DNA of 64,000 nucleotides, taken from NCBI RefSeq assembly GCF_003589595.1, contig NW_020653333.1, positions 64,802 to 128,801 on the forward strand. The letters run 5' to 3'. Source of the stretch: Hyposmocoma kahamanoa (lineage: Eukaryota; Arthropoda; Insecta; Lepidoptera; Cosmopterigidae). Within the stretch, counting starts at the first letter, position 1; every line of letters begins with the position of its first letter. A program made the position numbers and the translations under genes. The notes beneath the pieces are model-generated. The model made no database searches. It was not told the DNA's origin and worked only from the letters and a program-made list of their open reading frames with translations. Positions 1 through 10,844 of this stretch are shown here, piece by piece.

Positions 1-235
1 CATTAAAAAACATCTCCAAAATTTGAGATTTATAATATTTAAAATAACACGTAGTATTCATTAAAAAGAGCATAGTAATATAACAAATAATAAGACTCCA
101 TCAACCTACCTTCATCTTTCCTTCTTTAAAAATTGTTGAACGAAAATTTAAAATGTGGATTCTGCAAAATTCCCCCTTGATGTTTAGCGCAATTCAATTC
201 ACTATATTAATTACACTAAGAGTTATTTTCACTCG
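1..235. other. AT-rich stretch without recognised features
   Basis: AT-rich sequence. I see no splice-bounded reading frame or repeat that recurs elsewhere in the window. Confidence 0.5.
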
Positions 236-405
236 TCAATAGATAGATAGGTTCTCTCCGTTGGCTGGGCCCGGACCCCGACAGTGCGGGGCGCTGCGGG
301 CGCTATGCTGTGGGGGCGGCAATAGCCGACGGACCGAACGGGGGGCTGTGTCACGTAATCGAGCCGAGTCTTGTGGGCCCACTAGCGCTAATCCACAGAT
401 GTCAC
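236..405 (-). other. GC-rich island, possible terminal exon of an unknown gene
   Basis: This block is far richer in GC than its surroundings. On the minus strand it follows a plausible acceptor (TTTATATTCAG, cut after position 406) and stays open from there to a TGA at 236-238. That would give about 55 residues rich in Arg, Pro and Ser. I recognise no domain. A promoter or CpG-like island, or chance, explains it almost as well, so treat it as a candidate exon only. Confidence 0.22.
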
Positions 406-448
406 CTGAATATAAACATTTACACATTTAAAGCAAGGCAGATAGCCC

Positions 449-860
449 GATTTACATTTGTCTGACGCATTGTGTCGTGACGCGTCAGGACGGTATCGGT
501 TTCATACATTTAATATGGTTAGATTTCGTCGCCTTACTTTCTCAAAATCATAACTTAAACATCAAAGTTACTGAAATGCAAACAATGGATTGTATATACA
601 AATGTTGCAGGCTGATTTCATATCACATTTCCTTCATGTTCACACACTGGCTTTTACCTATTCTTAAAGTAATGCATCCAAATTAACACCCTTGATAAGA
701 AATTTTAAATAAATAGCGTCTCCTGAATAATCACTCTTTATAAGATACGAGTTTGAAAAAGTAAGGCATCGATTTATGTTAGTGTATCGCTTGTGCTGTG
801 TGTATGAAAACCATACCGTTCTGACGCGTCACGACACTACACGTCAGACAAATGTAAATC
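449..860. mobile_element. Non-autonomous DNA transposon with long terminal inverted repeats
   Basis: The left end (GATTTACATTTGTCTGACG, 449-467) returns in inverted orientation at 842-860. The inverted match continues inward for roughly 60 bases with a few mismatches, through the GTGTCGTGACGCGTCAG segment. There is no coding capacity. A short piece of the inner arm (near ATCGATGCCTTACTTT) recurs at about 34885-34918. The superfamily is unknown and no clear target-site duplication was seen. Confidence 0.6.
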
Positions 861-904
861 TGGCGTCGTATGTAATTCTCAGGTTAATGATCTCTGCCTC
901 ATTT

Positions 905-955
905 CCATGTCAATTTTTATATACTCGAATAATAAAATAATAAAAATTGACATGG
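905..955. repeat. Short perfect inverted repeat (hairpin)
   Basis: A 16-base arm CCATGTCAATTTTTAT (905-920) is matched exactly by its reverse complement at 940-955, with a 19-base AT-rich loop between. It looks like a miniature foldback element. Confidence 0.6.
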
Positions 956-1352
956 TAATTAGGTAACGAACACTGACCCATGAATAACCGATGTGTGAAA
1001 CCTATTTATTTTATTCAAAGTACACTCTTCACTTCAGACACATAATTCGAGCCACCTTTCATTTTTGTTTTTGAAGGGCTACAATATTTTCAACAAGGAC
1101 TTAATATGGCAATGAAGTTAATATACCAATTTGCATAGTAGTTTTTGACCAGTCAAACATTTTTTAAGCTTAGGGCATTTAATACTGAAAATGTAAGATG
1201 GCTCCAATTGTGTCCGGGAGTGTATTAAGAATATATCGGCGATAATTAATATGAGTTGGCTCAATACAACTAACAACGGACATAAGGTGATTGCGAGCAG
1301 ACGTCTTTTGGCAAACTTAAAATGACCGTAAGAGAATTTTAAATATAAATAA

Positions 1353-1490
1353 ATTCTTAGGTTTTCGCGATTATTAAACAAAGGAAATGAAACGGTTTTT
1401 CCGGATTTAAATCGCGTATATTTGTTTTTTTCAAACAAACACAACGTTTCGGGCCCTTTCCAGGTCCCATGGTCAACCGTGACCTTCTAA
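1353..1490 (+). mobile_element. Penelope-like terminal-repeat fragment
   Basis: This fragment carries the same landmarks as the terminal repeat at 48825-48960, in the same orientation: AGGTTTTCGCGATT, a GGAAATGAAA block, TCCGGATTTAAATCGCG, then the CGTTTCGGGCCCTTT...GGTCCCATGG block. No coding part is attached. Confidence 0.65.
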
Positions 1491-1538
1491 TAATTGCCAT
1501 AATGCCAATAACAAAAATAATTTAAAGCTACGACTTAC

Positions 1539-1708
1539 GTTAAGAGGGTGGTTGAGCGTCAGCGGGCCCGGGCACGTAGCCAGGGCGGATCCACGTTGAG
1601 CGCGCGGCGCCAGCAGCGTGGCGTGGGGCACACACCTTCGCACACCGTCTCTCTCACGGGCTCGTTTCGCCCGGCACTGGATGACGCGCCGGACTCACCC
1701 GGTGCTCC
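1539..1708 (-). other. GC-rich island with splice-like borders, possible exon
   Basis: On the minus strand a pyrimidine-rich acceptor (TTTTTTTGTCAACAG) precedes it and a good donor (GTAAGT) follows it. One frame is open for about 48 codons (Cys, Arg and Pro rich) but meets a TGA some 20 bases before the donor. It could therefore be an untranslated exon, a last coding exon with a chance donor, or a regulatory island. It does not join in an open phase to the island at 236-405. Confidence 0.25.
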
Positions 1709-1985
1709 CTGTTGACAAAAAAAAATACGTTAGGTAATTTTGGAAGTCAAACTGTTTTTTCGCAGCGAAAAATTAACTTCACAATTCCAAGGCGAAACGG
1801 CAAATTTGGGTATAAGTGCTCCTATAAACAGAGTTTAAAAAAATACAACAATTTATTTAAAGTCATGAATCTCGACATATTTAATGACTCGCTAGCCATC
1901 TTCCAAAATAAAATAAAAAATATTTTATTCAAAACTTTGAGATATCTGTTTTGTACCAAATCGTTTATTTAAATTCTTATTCTAA

Positions 1986-2824
1986 CGTAGGGATTATATT
2001 GTTTTCACATTTTTCTTTTTAACTGTAAACAAAGTAGGGATTATAATTTATAAAGAGTAATTTGATCCTAGAATCTGTGTAGCTTGCTGTGTTAGCCAAT
2101 AAGTATGGTGTAACCTGCTTAGTGCTTAAAGCTTTTGGTTTTTAATGAATAAATAAGTAAATAAAACTGTTAAAGAATGACACTACGTCATTATTAAGTA
2201 TTAAAATAGCCTTATACATATTTCCCAAAGCATTGTTCCTACCATTGCCTCGTGTTAACATTTATGGGCCTCAATTGAAATTAATTTGGCCTGTTCTTTG
2301 GCTCATATATACAAACTGCGCCTAACTTATTATACGCAATGAGCAAATTTGAATGAATGATATTTTATTTTATTAAATATCATGGTGTTTTTACTACACC
2401 ATGATAGTCATATATTTTTTTGTGACAATACTATACTAATATGTTATTATTATTGACGTAAGGATTGCACTAAACAACGCACCAAAATACCTTTGTTCTG
2501 ACTTGTTTTTTATGATACCAAGTTGCCACTTAACGCTTTAATTTGCCACTGCGCATGTCACCCTGTTACATTTATTTATTTCTTTATTGAAAACCTTGAA
2601 AGCAGTATTTACATTATTCGCTCACATAATGATCAAATTAAAAAAATATACAAAAATGAAATTAAGAAAAACGATATTACAAAATTAAATTGAAATACAC
2701 ACACAGTATGCTACCCACTGTACAGGACACCAATGCTCGAAAGGTAGTTCACGAACAGAATTATCCCGCGCCGGATAACATACTGTTTGTCAAAGAATAT
2801 ATCTAAATTCTGATACTGGGTGAG
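1986..2824. other. AT-rich stretch; possible LINE tail at 2569-2640
   Basis: No gene was recognised. The TTTATTTATTTCTTTATTG run near 2569 reads on the minus strand like an AATAAA-containing LINE 3' end with a short tandem tail, but no coding part adjoins it. Confidence 0.35.
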
Positions 2825-2964
2825 GAACATGACATGTGCCTGCAATTTCACCAATAGCCTTAACCTTCAAAACCGGAACACACAATACCGCTTGGTGGCA
2901 GAAATAGGTAAGATGGCAGTACATCCCTGGACTAACACTTTCACAAGAGAGCTTAATTGCTATT
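2825..2964 (-). repeat. Dispersed repeat family B, partial copy
   Basis: This is a minus-strand copy of the ~300-bp family best seen at 62968-63273. It shares the ACTGCCACCTTACCTATTT block (here inverted, with changes) and the segment reading toward GCACATG...GTCAA. It is truncated at the end away from the 'agctcc' terminus. Confidence 0.6.
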
Positions 2965-3067
2965 AAAATCTTTATCTAAATTGAAAATGTGTTAAGAGGT
3001 ATTATAGTTACAAACATCAAAGCGATAATAAGTTTTAAGGCACTAGAGCACGTCCTGTTTTACAGGC

Positions 3068-3265
3068 GGTAAGCAAGTGCCGCTTTACCTATGGTGCAGG
3101 GTTTGCAGCGCACACGGGCGCAGGGGTTTTAGGGGGCTCGCGACGCCTCCAAAGAGCCTGTGTCGCTCACGACACAAAAGAAACAAACGGGCTTACTTCC
3201 TAACATCATTTATAATTGCACCATTTGCACCCGAATTTCGGGTCACTGGGGAAAATGTAACCGTA
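3068..3265 (-). repeat. Dispersed repeat family D, partial copy
   Basis: It is inverted relative to the copy at 51775-52215. Shared blocks are the GC-rich CGCACACCCTGCACCATAGG core and the GGTGCAA/AATGATTT and CCCAAGTGATCGGAA segments. It is non-coding. Confidence 0.55.
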
Positions 3266-5027
3266 AATATTATTATTATTGTGTCATAAAAACAAAAGTA
3301 TAAAAACCCATGAAACAAGTTATGTTAATGTTTCTGGTAATATAGCTCTGCGAGATAGTATTTTCCAAAATATAACCCTGTACCTATTGAAATTCAAAAC
3401 ATTTAATTCAGATAACAATCCATTTAGTGTTATACTCCGTCCAACCATTTATTTAACTTTTGACAAATGCTTGCCTATTCTATTTCCTTAATGGCGGACA
3501 CTAGGCTTGGGCCAGTGTCAGTTTCGATTAATGTTGTCAGTTAATATTGGTCAATAACGCCGTTTATATAGCAGCAAGGTATTTATTTTTAGATGAATCT
3601 CTTCGACGGAATGCTGTTGTGGAATGCTGGGATACAAAAAACAATCATGGACAAACAACGGACTAAAGCATTATATTATTAGATCACATAAAATCACACA
3701 AAACGTTTAATAAAGACAGAATACACATAGAGGAGAAATTTAAGGTTAATAGGACGAGGAATGAACGAAGGCAGGCAGTCATACAAGGAGGAAGCGAATT
3801 TAGGACATTAAAAAAAAATGTGATCAAGGGTACCTTCGAACAGACCACATTTACACAAAGAGTTGTCTCTGACAAGAATTTAATTGATGAAATCCGATAC
3901 GTTCCGTAATTATTGGCATACAACCATAGACAAAAAATGCAATACTTCCTGGACTCTTTTATTTTTTGACTTTAGTGAAGCGACGTGCTCTTTAGCTCTG
4001 ATATTTATCGAGCCAATAGATTATGTAACGAAGATTATTCAAGTTGATAAATTTTGGTACCTGTCTAATAAATTATAAATAATTATAATAAATTCTTATT
4101 GTTTATGAATTGTCGCATTCTTCTCCGTATGAACGGTAATCATCACTTGAATCCTCATTAATTTCTTCTTTCTTCATTAATTAATCATTTATTCTTGAGT
4201 ACACAAATTATCAAACGCAACATCACGATCCCAATCAGACAATACCTTCTTTTTTGAACCCGCTCACGTTCACGATTAAAACTTCTTCATAAATAAAATC
4301 GATTGTTATAAAAAATGGAATCGGAAACGAATTAGGAAATCACTAATTGATTAGAATTCGAGCTGTCCAAAGTGAAATAAATGGTTGGACGGAGCATAGT
4401 AAACAAAATAACTTATGATCTAGTATTTACTATTATGTATTAATACAGGACAATACAGCTACGTAATTAAATGATGGTATTGAGCTCAATCCATCTCCGT
4501 AGGAGTGGCGAGTCTTCCGGATCTGTGAACACACAAAATGCTGTTGGAGCCCCCGCGGAGGCAACCTAGCGCAGATGTGCACACTATTACCGCAAAAGGC
4601 CATGAAACCATCTGTCTGAGCCTCGACAAACATGCCCGATGTGCTACACCTTCACGGCAGCCCCTTCAGCACCCTGAATGCGTTATTATATTGGATATCT
4701 ATATCTTAACACCTATAATACCTAGATATCGATCGACCTAAAAACGGTATCACTTTCCAAAACTCCACTACCGATACCTTTTTGCATAAACTTGCAATAG
4801 ATAAGAATAAGAACCGATAAGAATGTTTTTGATAAGACCTCGTCATTTATCTCTATGCAGACGAGGACCTATATCCTAGTAGGGACACTCCAGAACCGTC
4901 GTTACTGTGGTTAACGATCGCGTTAACCACAGCCTATATGACACTGACGCACGTTGATGAATCGAAGGCATGTTTGGTAAACGTCATGTGTGTTAGTGTT
5001 GGTTATAACACACATTACGTGACAACC
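3266..5027. other. Intergenic DNA without recognised features
   Basis: AT-rich. The short open frames here have no splice context or family resemblance that I can recognise. A palindromic GGTTAACGATCGCGTTAACC-type segment lies near 4911-4930. Confidence 0.4.
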
Positions 5028-5765
5028 ACAGTGGCCAACTATTTGCCCTGGATGAGGAGGGTTTGATTCCCGATAGGACCAACTTGTAAACGAATTTTTA
5101 TAAATTGGTTCTGCAGGTCGATTCTGAACCTTATACGATAACTTTGTTGTCGACCGATTCGATTAGATATCGTAGGTTTTGTTTTAATTTTTTTCACAAT
5201 AACCGAATCGAACGTCAAACTGTTGTATTCGAAACTGAACCGAAATGACATCACACCCGTACGATTACTTGAACTTCTAGACCGGCAAAGGCTACAACCG
5301 TTATTCAGAACAAAGTTATCGAATGAAAGTTACCGAACGTCCTATTGTTTACAAAGCAAGAATGTGATATGGATATCTATTATTATTTTAAATGAAATCT
5401 TGATTTTGTTCAATTTTATTAATTTATTTTAATGCGAGACTAATGCATTCCTATATTTTAGGCCTTTGAAGTGTTAAAAATGTATATAAAAGGATTTCAT
5501 TTTTCTTATAACCTATATTCGCCGACTAACTTACTTACGACTAACTTATCGTAAACGTTGTTGGATAACGATATCGTATCCGAATCCAAATCAAATTTTT
5601 AACTCGAATGTTCTGAATAGCTCGGAAAGCGCCCTTCGATTCGAAAACGATATCCAATCGAATGATTCGGTTAAGATATCGAAGAGTTCTGAATCGGGGT
5701 CCTGGTCTGGGTGGTGTCCCAGAGTGAATTCGGTGACTCTGGGGCTCATAGTAGTTTGTGACCAC
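5028..5765 (+). mobile_element. tRNA-derived SINE (family S2), split by a MITE
   Basis: A degenerate tRNA-like head with a B-box-like GGTTTGATTCC lies at 5028-5110 and is followed by an AAATTGGTTCTG body. The body resumes after the MITE at 5702 as GGTCTGGGTGGTGTCCC. Compare 23215-23400 and the inverted copy at 13045-13262, where the same body is continuous. Confidence 0.6.
5114..5701. mobile_element. ~590-bp MITE with imperfect inverted ends (family K)
   Basis: The ends (CAGGTCGATTCTGAAC and the inverse of GTTCTGAATCGGGGTC) are imperfect inverted repeats, and inner blocks (CGATTCGATT, GATATCGT) also recur inverted. A homologous copy lies at 33743-34310. It interrupts an S2 SINE, with CTG on both sides as a possible 3-bp target duplication. 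No coding capacity. Confidence 0.65.
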
Positions 5766-5934
5766 TTAATGCGGTTGTCTGGCACATTATTAATTGTTAT
5801 ATATTTCGCGGAAGGTTTTGGCTCGTATGTAGTTTGTACGTTACACAATTTGACATGCTATGTACAACATCGTTACAAAATTCGTTTCCATTCCGTTCCG
5901 CCGCAATATAAATTGAGCCTAATTGTGACTGCAA

Positions 5935-6050
5935 AAGCGGCGCGTGCAGGTCACGCCAGAGGGCGCTGCAACTGTGCTTCTAAAATCTAAATATTGTATG
6001 AAAACTAGTAGTGGCGCAGCTGCTGCGCTTCACGTCTAATTTGAAGGCGC
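5935..6050. mobile_element. Partial copy of MITE family H
   Basis: It ends in GTCTAATTTGAAGGCGC and carries GGCGCTGCA...TGCGCTTC blocks, as in the right half of the complete element at 28429-28767. Confidence 0.5.
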
Positions 6051-6405
6051 TCTAAGAAAAATATGATACGGGTGTACTTGTTTCCTATAATTACCCAATA
6101 TTTAAAGACACACTTCTTTAAGCTCATAAATCGATTTTAAGTCTTATCGTAATCAGATATCCAGCGGTTCGCAACGAGGTAATAATAAATAGCAGTGATA
6201 TAACAAGCGGCCTTGAACTAAAGTAAGTGTTGGCACTTGCCAGCTATTGCGAGTTTACACAGTGTGGAAACTGTCTCTTGTTTTAATATACGGACAATAA
6301 TTAATTGTGCTACTAATTATTTCAATATTGTATTTTGTAGCGTATGACGTCATTAATAGATAATAATAAGGATAATAATAAGGACGTACTGTCAACTATG
6401 TACTT

Positions 6406-6710
6406 AGTAGCAGAAAAGCTCCTTGGGAAAGAGTTAGTCCAGGGAAGTACTGCCACCTTACCTATTTCCGACCGATTTACTCATTTATCCGATTTACCTA
6501 GCTCCGATTTTGAAGGGTAAGTGTGCTGGTGAAGTTACAGGCACATGGGACTTGTCAATTTATGGGATTGCGATGGCAACTTATGACGGGCGCAGTATCA
6601 GTGCCTCCAAGATCTTTATGATTTAATGCTCTGAGTGGCACCGCACCTGTTATGGGTAGGCTTGTCGCTTACCACCAGACAAACGACTTGTTCGTCCCGT
6701 CCAATTAGTT
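6406..6710 (+). repeat. Dispersed repeat family B, nearly full copy
   Basis: It runs from the AGCTCC..GGGAAAGAGTT start through AGGGAAGTACTGCCACCTTACC, GCTGGTGAAGTTACAGGCAC and CTGTTATGGGTAGGC to the ACTTGTTCGTCCCGTC end. The order is the same as in the copy at 62968-63273. Non-coding. Confidence 0.7.
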
Positions 6711-7134
6711 CGAAGAAATTTTCGACATTTATGACAATATTACTAAAAAAAATTGTTTTGATTTCTTTTTGGATTTTATTTTTCATAATTCCAGGATTTC
6801 AGAAGAAAGTATTATCCTCTACACGTTGATTACTTATAGGTAAATTTACTCAGTATTTTGCCTCTGGTTATCACATATATGGTAACGCTGTTAAAGTTAC
6901 TATAGTACTATTTTCGAAAGTTCAAACGTCAGCGCTGTCTGTATTTTACGAAAATTGACGATCGCATTCTTTACGTTATACCTTTTCGCTCTTCAATTCA
7001 CTGCTGCAATGCAAAGTTTACCCCTTAATACTTTAGATACAAGGTTAACATAGGTTCATGTTCTGCAGCGTCATTCTGTACTTGAATTATCAGATGGTTA
7101 TCTCGAATACGTGAGTAACATTTTGGGGGTTGAT
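6711..7134. other. AT-rich spacer
   Basis: I see no feature between the family B repeat and the GC-rich 5' part of the LINE. Confidence 0.4.
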
Positions 7135-10100
7135 GTTGCTCGCTTCCGTAGGTTTACCCTTGAGACCCTACAAGTGACCCCTGGGTGGTGCTAAAGAGCA
7201 ATAACTACTGGTGGTAGGCTTCGGCCGTGGCTAGTCACCACCCTCCCGACGCAGTCGAGTCGCCAAATGGTTTTTACCGTGTTCCGACTCGTGTTCGGGA
7301 GTTGCCATTTGGAGGTCGGGTCTGAACAGTTGCATTGCGTCTGACGGCGAGTTGTAGCTGCTTGTACTGCCACACTGAGCACTCGGTTCTGGAGGCTAGC
7401 GGGATCCGAAGCACGGTGCACCGCTGGCCGACCGTGGGAAGTTGGGGGCCCAAGTAGCGGGAAAGCCACCCGTGAAAGGCTGCCCCGCCACCCAACGAAA
7501 AATCCCGGAATGCTCCACCTTGCCGGTTGGCGACCGGAAGGGAGGACCAGGTGGCCATCTCCGGGGGGGTTCGGGCGTCCCCGCGGTCTCCAAGCCGATT
7601 GTAACCTCGTGTGGCAGTATGAGTCTGCTGCTTGGTTGAACACGACGCAGTGCCTCGTTCAACTGCCTTCCTCCTGCCTATTCACTTCTCCAAATCCAAA
7701 AATGAAAAACTATAAAAATGGAAAAAAGTATACACAGCGGTTGCACGTCCTCCCACTAAAAGTGCACCTCACTAACATCCGAGGTCTGCACTCAAATCTC
7801 GATTCGGTCCACTACCACCTTGAAACCGACAAACCGCAGCTGCTGTTCCTCACAGAGACGCAGATCAGATGTCCGACTGACGCAGCGTACCTCAGCTACC
7901 CCGGGTATACTCTGGAGCACAGGTTCGTACCTCGTGCCGGAGTCTGTGTGTACGTTCGCGATGACATCTGTGTCAAGCGTCTCAAGAACCTTGAGGCACC
8001 GAGTTTTTCAATTTTGTGGCTTCTGGTTGACACAGGAGTTACACAAATAGTGTACTGCTGTGTTTACCGATCGCACAGTGGAGATCAGGAGACGACCAAG
8101 CTGTTCCAATATCTAAGTGAGACGTCTGATGAGATTCAGCATAGGTACCCAGCGGCGCAACTAGTCATTCTGGGGGACTTTAATGCACACCATCAAGAAT
8201 GGTTGTTCCCATACCAGAAGACCGATCACGCTGGGAGAGAGACGCGTAAACTTGCGTTAACGCTAAGCTTATCCCAGCTTGTCAGTGGCGCCACTAGGAT
8301 ACCAGGTGTTGAATCTCATACGGCTAATTGCTTGGACCTTCTGCTGACAACTGATCCGGACCGATACTCTGTGGTTGTGGAGGCCCCACTGGGTACTTCC
8401 GACCATTGTCTGGTGAAAACTGTATCCGTATACTCCCCACCCGATCAGGGCCCTAGTGGTATGAGACGGGTGTGGCGATACAAGTTAGCAGATTGGGACG
8501 AAATGCGCCATTTCTTTGCGTCATATCTCTGGCAGGCGTGCTTTACTTCAGGAGACTCGTCGAGCTGTGCTGATGCTGTAGTCGAGGTCTTGCGTTTGGG
8601 TATGGAGTATTACATTCCATACTCTGATGTACCCAATGGACCCCAAGCTCGTCCATGGTTTAACGCTAATTGTAGTTGTGCTGAAGCACGTAAACAGTCC
8701 GCGTACCAAGCTTGGGCAGATGCTCGACTACGCAAAACTCCGAGTACTCAGAACATGAAGAAAGCTTTTAATAAGGCCGCCAAGAAGTGCAAAAGCATGT
8801 TACGTAGGGCCAAGTTCGACCATGTGCGCCGCATAGGAGCCAAGCTTGCCTCTTATCCAGCAGGCAGCAAATCCTTTTGGTCCCTGGCCAAAGCGGTCGA
8901 ATCGAATTTTTGTCGCCCATCTTTGCCACCTCTGCTGAGGCCGGATGGCTCGCTGGCTCATACTGCGGAAGAGAAGGCGAATCTCTTTGCCTCACTCTTT
9001 GCAGAAAATTCGCGTCTAGATGCCGCAGGGACCCTACCACCTACTTTACCTCAGGCTGGCTGCACTATGGCGCCAGTTCGCATACGCCAAAAAGAGGTAC
9101 TTAGAACTCTGCGAAATCTAGACGTGAATAAAGCTAGCGGGCCAGATGGAATTCCAGCAATAGTCCTTCGTAACTGTGCACCTGAGTTGTCTCCTGTTCT
9201 CACACGCCTGTACCGCCTCTCACTTGAGACTGGTGTAGTTCCCAGATCGTGGAAGCTTGCAAACGTGCAACCTGTACCAAAAAAGGGAAGCAGAGCTGAC
9301 CCTGTCAACTATAGACCTATCTCAGTCACTTCCATACTCTGCAAGACTATGGAACGTGTACTCAACAACCGTCTCCTATCGTACCTTGAAGACAACGATC
9401 TCCTCAGTGATCGCCAGTACGGATTCCGACGAGGGCGATCTACTGGGGATCTTCTTGTGTATGCCTGTCACATATGGAGCGAGGCTATAGAAAAGCAAGG
9501 CGAAGCACTTGCAGTGTCTTTGGACATTTCTAAAGCCTTTGACAGGGTCTGGCACGCAAGCCTTTTAAGCAAGCTTCCCTCTTATGGGCTTCCCACTGAC
9601 CTTTGCAATTGGATCTCGGATTTCTTGAGCGAACGTTCGATTCGAGTGGTCTTAGAAGGCTACTCTTCCGAACATATGGCGATAGATGCCGGAGTTCCTC
9701 AGGGTTCCGTACTGTCTGCAACTCTCTTTCTGCTGCATATCAATGATATGTTAATTCCAGGTACCTTTGCGTATGCTGATGACAGCACAGTTGTAGATAG
9801 GTACTTGACCAATGCAAGGGTCAGTGGAGAGGAAATCCAGTCTTGTCGAGAGTCCATGGTTAGCCGTTTAGATTTGGCACTCCAGGCAGTCTCCGATTGG
9901 GGCAATGCCAATCTTGTCAAATTTAACGCTACCAAAACGCAGGCGTGTCTATTCTCCACAAAACGGAGTCCCTTTGAGCTGACTCCGACTTTTCGTGATA
10001 TATCCATACCGATAGCCGATTGTCTCCAGCTACTTGGAATGGACCTGTCGTCCAATTTGAACTTCGGCAGATACATTGAATCCACGGCCAAAAATGCAGC

Positions 10101-10712
10101 AAGGAAGCTTGGGATCCTTTCCAGGGTGAGGCGGTACTTTACACCGGGACAGTTGCTCCAGCTGTACCAGGCACAAGTCCGATCGTGCATGGAGTACTGC
10201 TGCCACCTTTGGGATGGCTCTGCGACATATCAACTGGCCACTTTGGATTCAATTGACAACCGTGCCAAGAGACTTATAGGTGACTCGGAATTAGTGGAGG
10301 CGAAGCTGCAGAGCCTTGAACACCGCCGTAAAGTTGCCTGCTTATCGGTATTTTACAGGATATATCACGGAGAGTGTGCGATGGAATTACATGATTTAAT
10401 TCCGCCTTCCCCTTTCCATCACCGGGGGACTAGGCGTAGGCTTGGGTTCCACCCCTATGTTGTGGATATTCCAAAGATTCGCACGAAGCGTTACGCTTCC
10501 ACATTTATATGGCGAACGGCTATGGAGTGGAATTCCCTGCCTGCAGACTTGTTCCCTGAACGTTATAACTTGGACCTTTTCAAGGCGAGAGTGAATAGGC
10601 ATTATTTAGGTGTGCATGCTCCATCGTCGACCTCATCGTCACTTTCCATCAGGTGAGATGGAGGTCAAATGCGCACCTATATTTTATAAATTCAAAAAAA
10701 AAAAAAAAAAAA
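7135..10712 (+). mobile_element. Non-LTR retrotransposon (Jockey/CR1-group LINE), apparently little damaged
   Basis: The element has a GC-rich leader, one long uninterrupted endonuclease/reverse-transcriptase frame, a short 3' UTR and a 19-A tail (10694-10712). The poly(A) end supports target-primed insertion. The 5' boundary is uncertain: I place it where GC content rises, near 7135. I saw no convincing separate ORF1, so the element may be 5'-truncated or belong to a single-ORF lineage. A decayed relative of its 3' end is at 34922-35115. The clade assignment is from overall RT style, not from a phylogeny. Confidence 0.85.
7510..10656 (+). CDS. LINE endonuclease/reverse transcriptase polyprotein
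   Basis: The frame encodes 1048 residues without a stop. Numbered from the ATG at 7510, an APE-type endonuclease begins near residue 84 (LTNIRGLHSN). It shows the LGDFNAH motif with Asp223 and the SDH motif at 297-299. Reverse transcriptase follows, with KASGPDGIP, NYRPISV, LDISKAFD (Asp672), GVPQGSVLS (728-736) and the catalytic YADD at 755-758. The C-terminus has the RYASTFIWRTAMEWNSLP segment common in this group. The true start may be the ATG at 7702 (residue 65), since the first 64 residues are Gly/Arg/Pro-rich and not domain-like. All expected catalytic residues are present, so the enzyme could be functional. In the cell it would nick DNA and copy its own RNA into the genome. Confidence 0.9.
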   Translation: MLHLAGWRPEGRTRWPSPGGFGRPRGLQADCNLVWQYESAAWLNTTQCLVQLPSSCLFTSPNPKMKNYKNGKKYTQRLHVLPLKVHLTNIRGLHSNLDSVHYHLETDKPQLLFLTETQIRCPTDAAYLSYPGYTLEHRFVPRAGVCVYVRDDICVKRLKNLEAPSFSILWLLVDTGVTQIVYCCVYRSHSGDQETTKLFQYLSETSDEIQHRYPAAQLVILGDFNAHHQEWLFPYQKTDHAGRETRKLALTLSLSQLVSGATRIPGVESHTANCLDLLLTTDPDRYSVVVEAPLGTSDHCLVKTVSVYSPPDQGPSGMRRVWRYKLADWDEMRHFFASYLWQACFTSGDSSSCADAVVEVLRLGMEYYIPYSDVPNGPQARPWFNANCSCAEARKQSAYQAWADARLRKTPSTQNMKKAFNKAAKKCKSMLRRAKFDHVRRIGAKLASYPAGSKSFWSLAKAVESNFCRPSLPPLLRPDGSLAHTAEEKANLFASLFAENSRLDAAGTLPPTLPQAGCTMAPVRIRQKEVLRTLRNLDVNKASGPDGIPAIVLRNCAPELSPVLTRLYRLSLETGVVPRSWKLANVQPVPKKGSRADPVNYRPISVTSILCKTMERVLNNRLLSYLEDNDLLSDRQYGFRRGRSTGDLLVYACHIWSEAIEKQGEALAVSLDISKAFDRVWHASLLSKLPSYGLPTDLCNWISDFLSERSIRVVLEGYSSEHMAIDAGVPQGSVLSATLFLLHINDMLIPGTFAYADDSTVVDRYLTNARVSGEEIQSCRESMVSRLDLALQAVSDWGNANLVKFNATKTQACLFSTKRSPFELTPTFRDISIPIADCLQLLGMDLSSNLNFGRYIESTAKNAARKLGILSRVRRYFTPGQLLQLYQAQVRSCMEYCCHLWDGSATYQLATLDSIDNRAKRLIGDSELVEAKLQSLEHRRKVACLSVFYRIYHGECAMELHDLIPPSPFHHRGTRRRLGFHPYVVDIPKIRTKRYASTFIWRTAMEWNSLPADLFPERYNLDLFKARVNRHYLGVHAPSSTSSSLSIR

Positions 10713-10764
10713 CATGCCACTATCGGAACATAGTACGCGTAGTACCTAATCAATTACAAAAGTT

Positions 10765-10820
10765 CCTAGGTTTTCGCGAAGGGAAATAAATTTCGGGTCC
10801 AAATCGCGTTTATTTGTGCC
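10765..10820 (+). mobile_element. Penelope-like terminal-repeat fragment
   Basis: AGGTTTTCGCGAAGGGAAAT...CAAATCGCGTTTATTTG is a degraded, internally shortened match to the start of the terminal repeat at 48825. Confidence 0.5.
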
Positions 10821-10844
10821 GTGACATAGGACATAAAGAAACAA

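Noticed and set aside
7191..7662. Minus-strand open frames of 88-150 codons over the LINE leader
   Set aside because: They are antisense to a GC-rich leader with few stops in any frame and show no domain.
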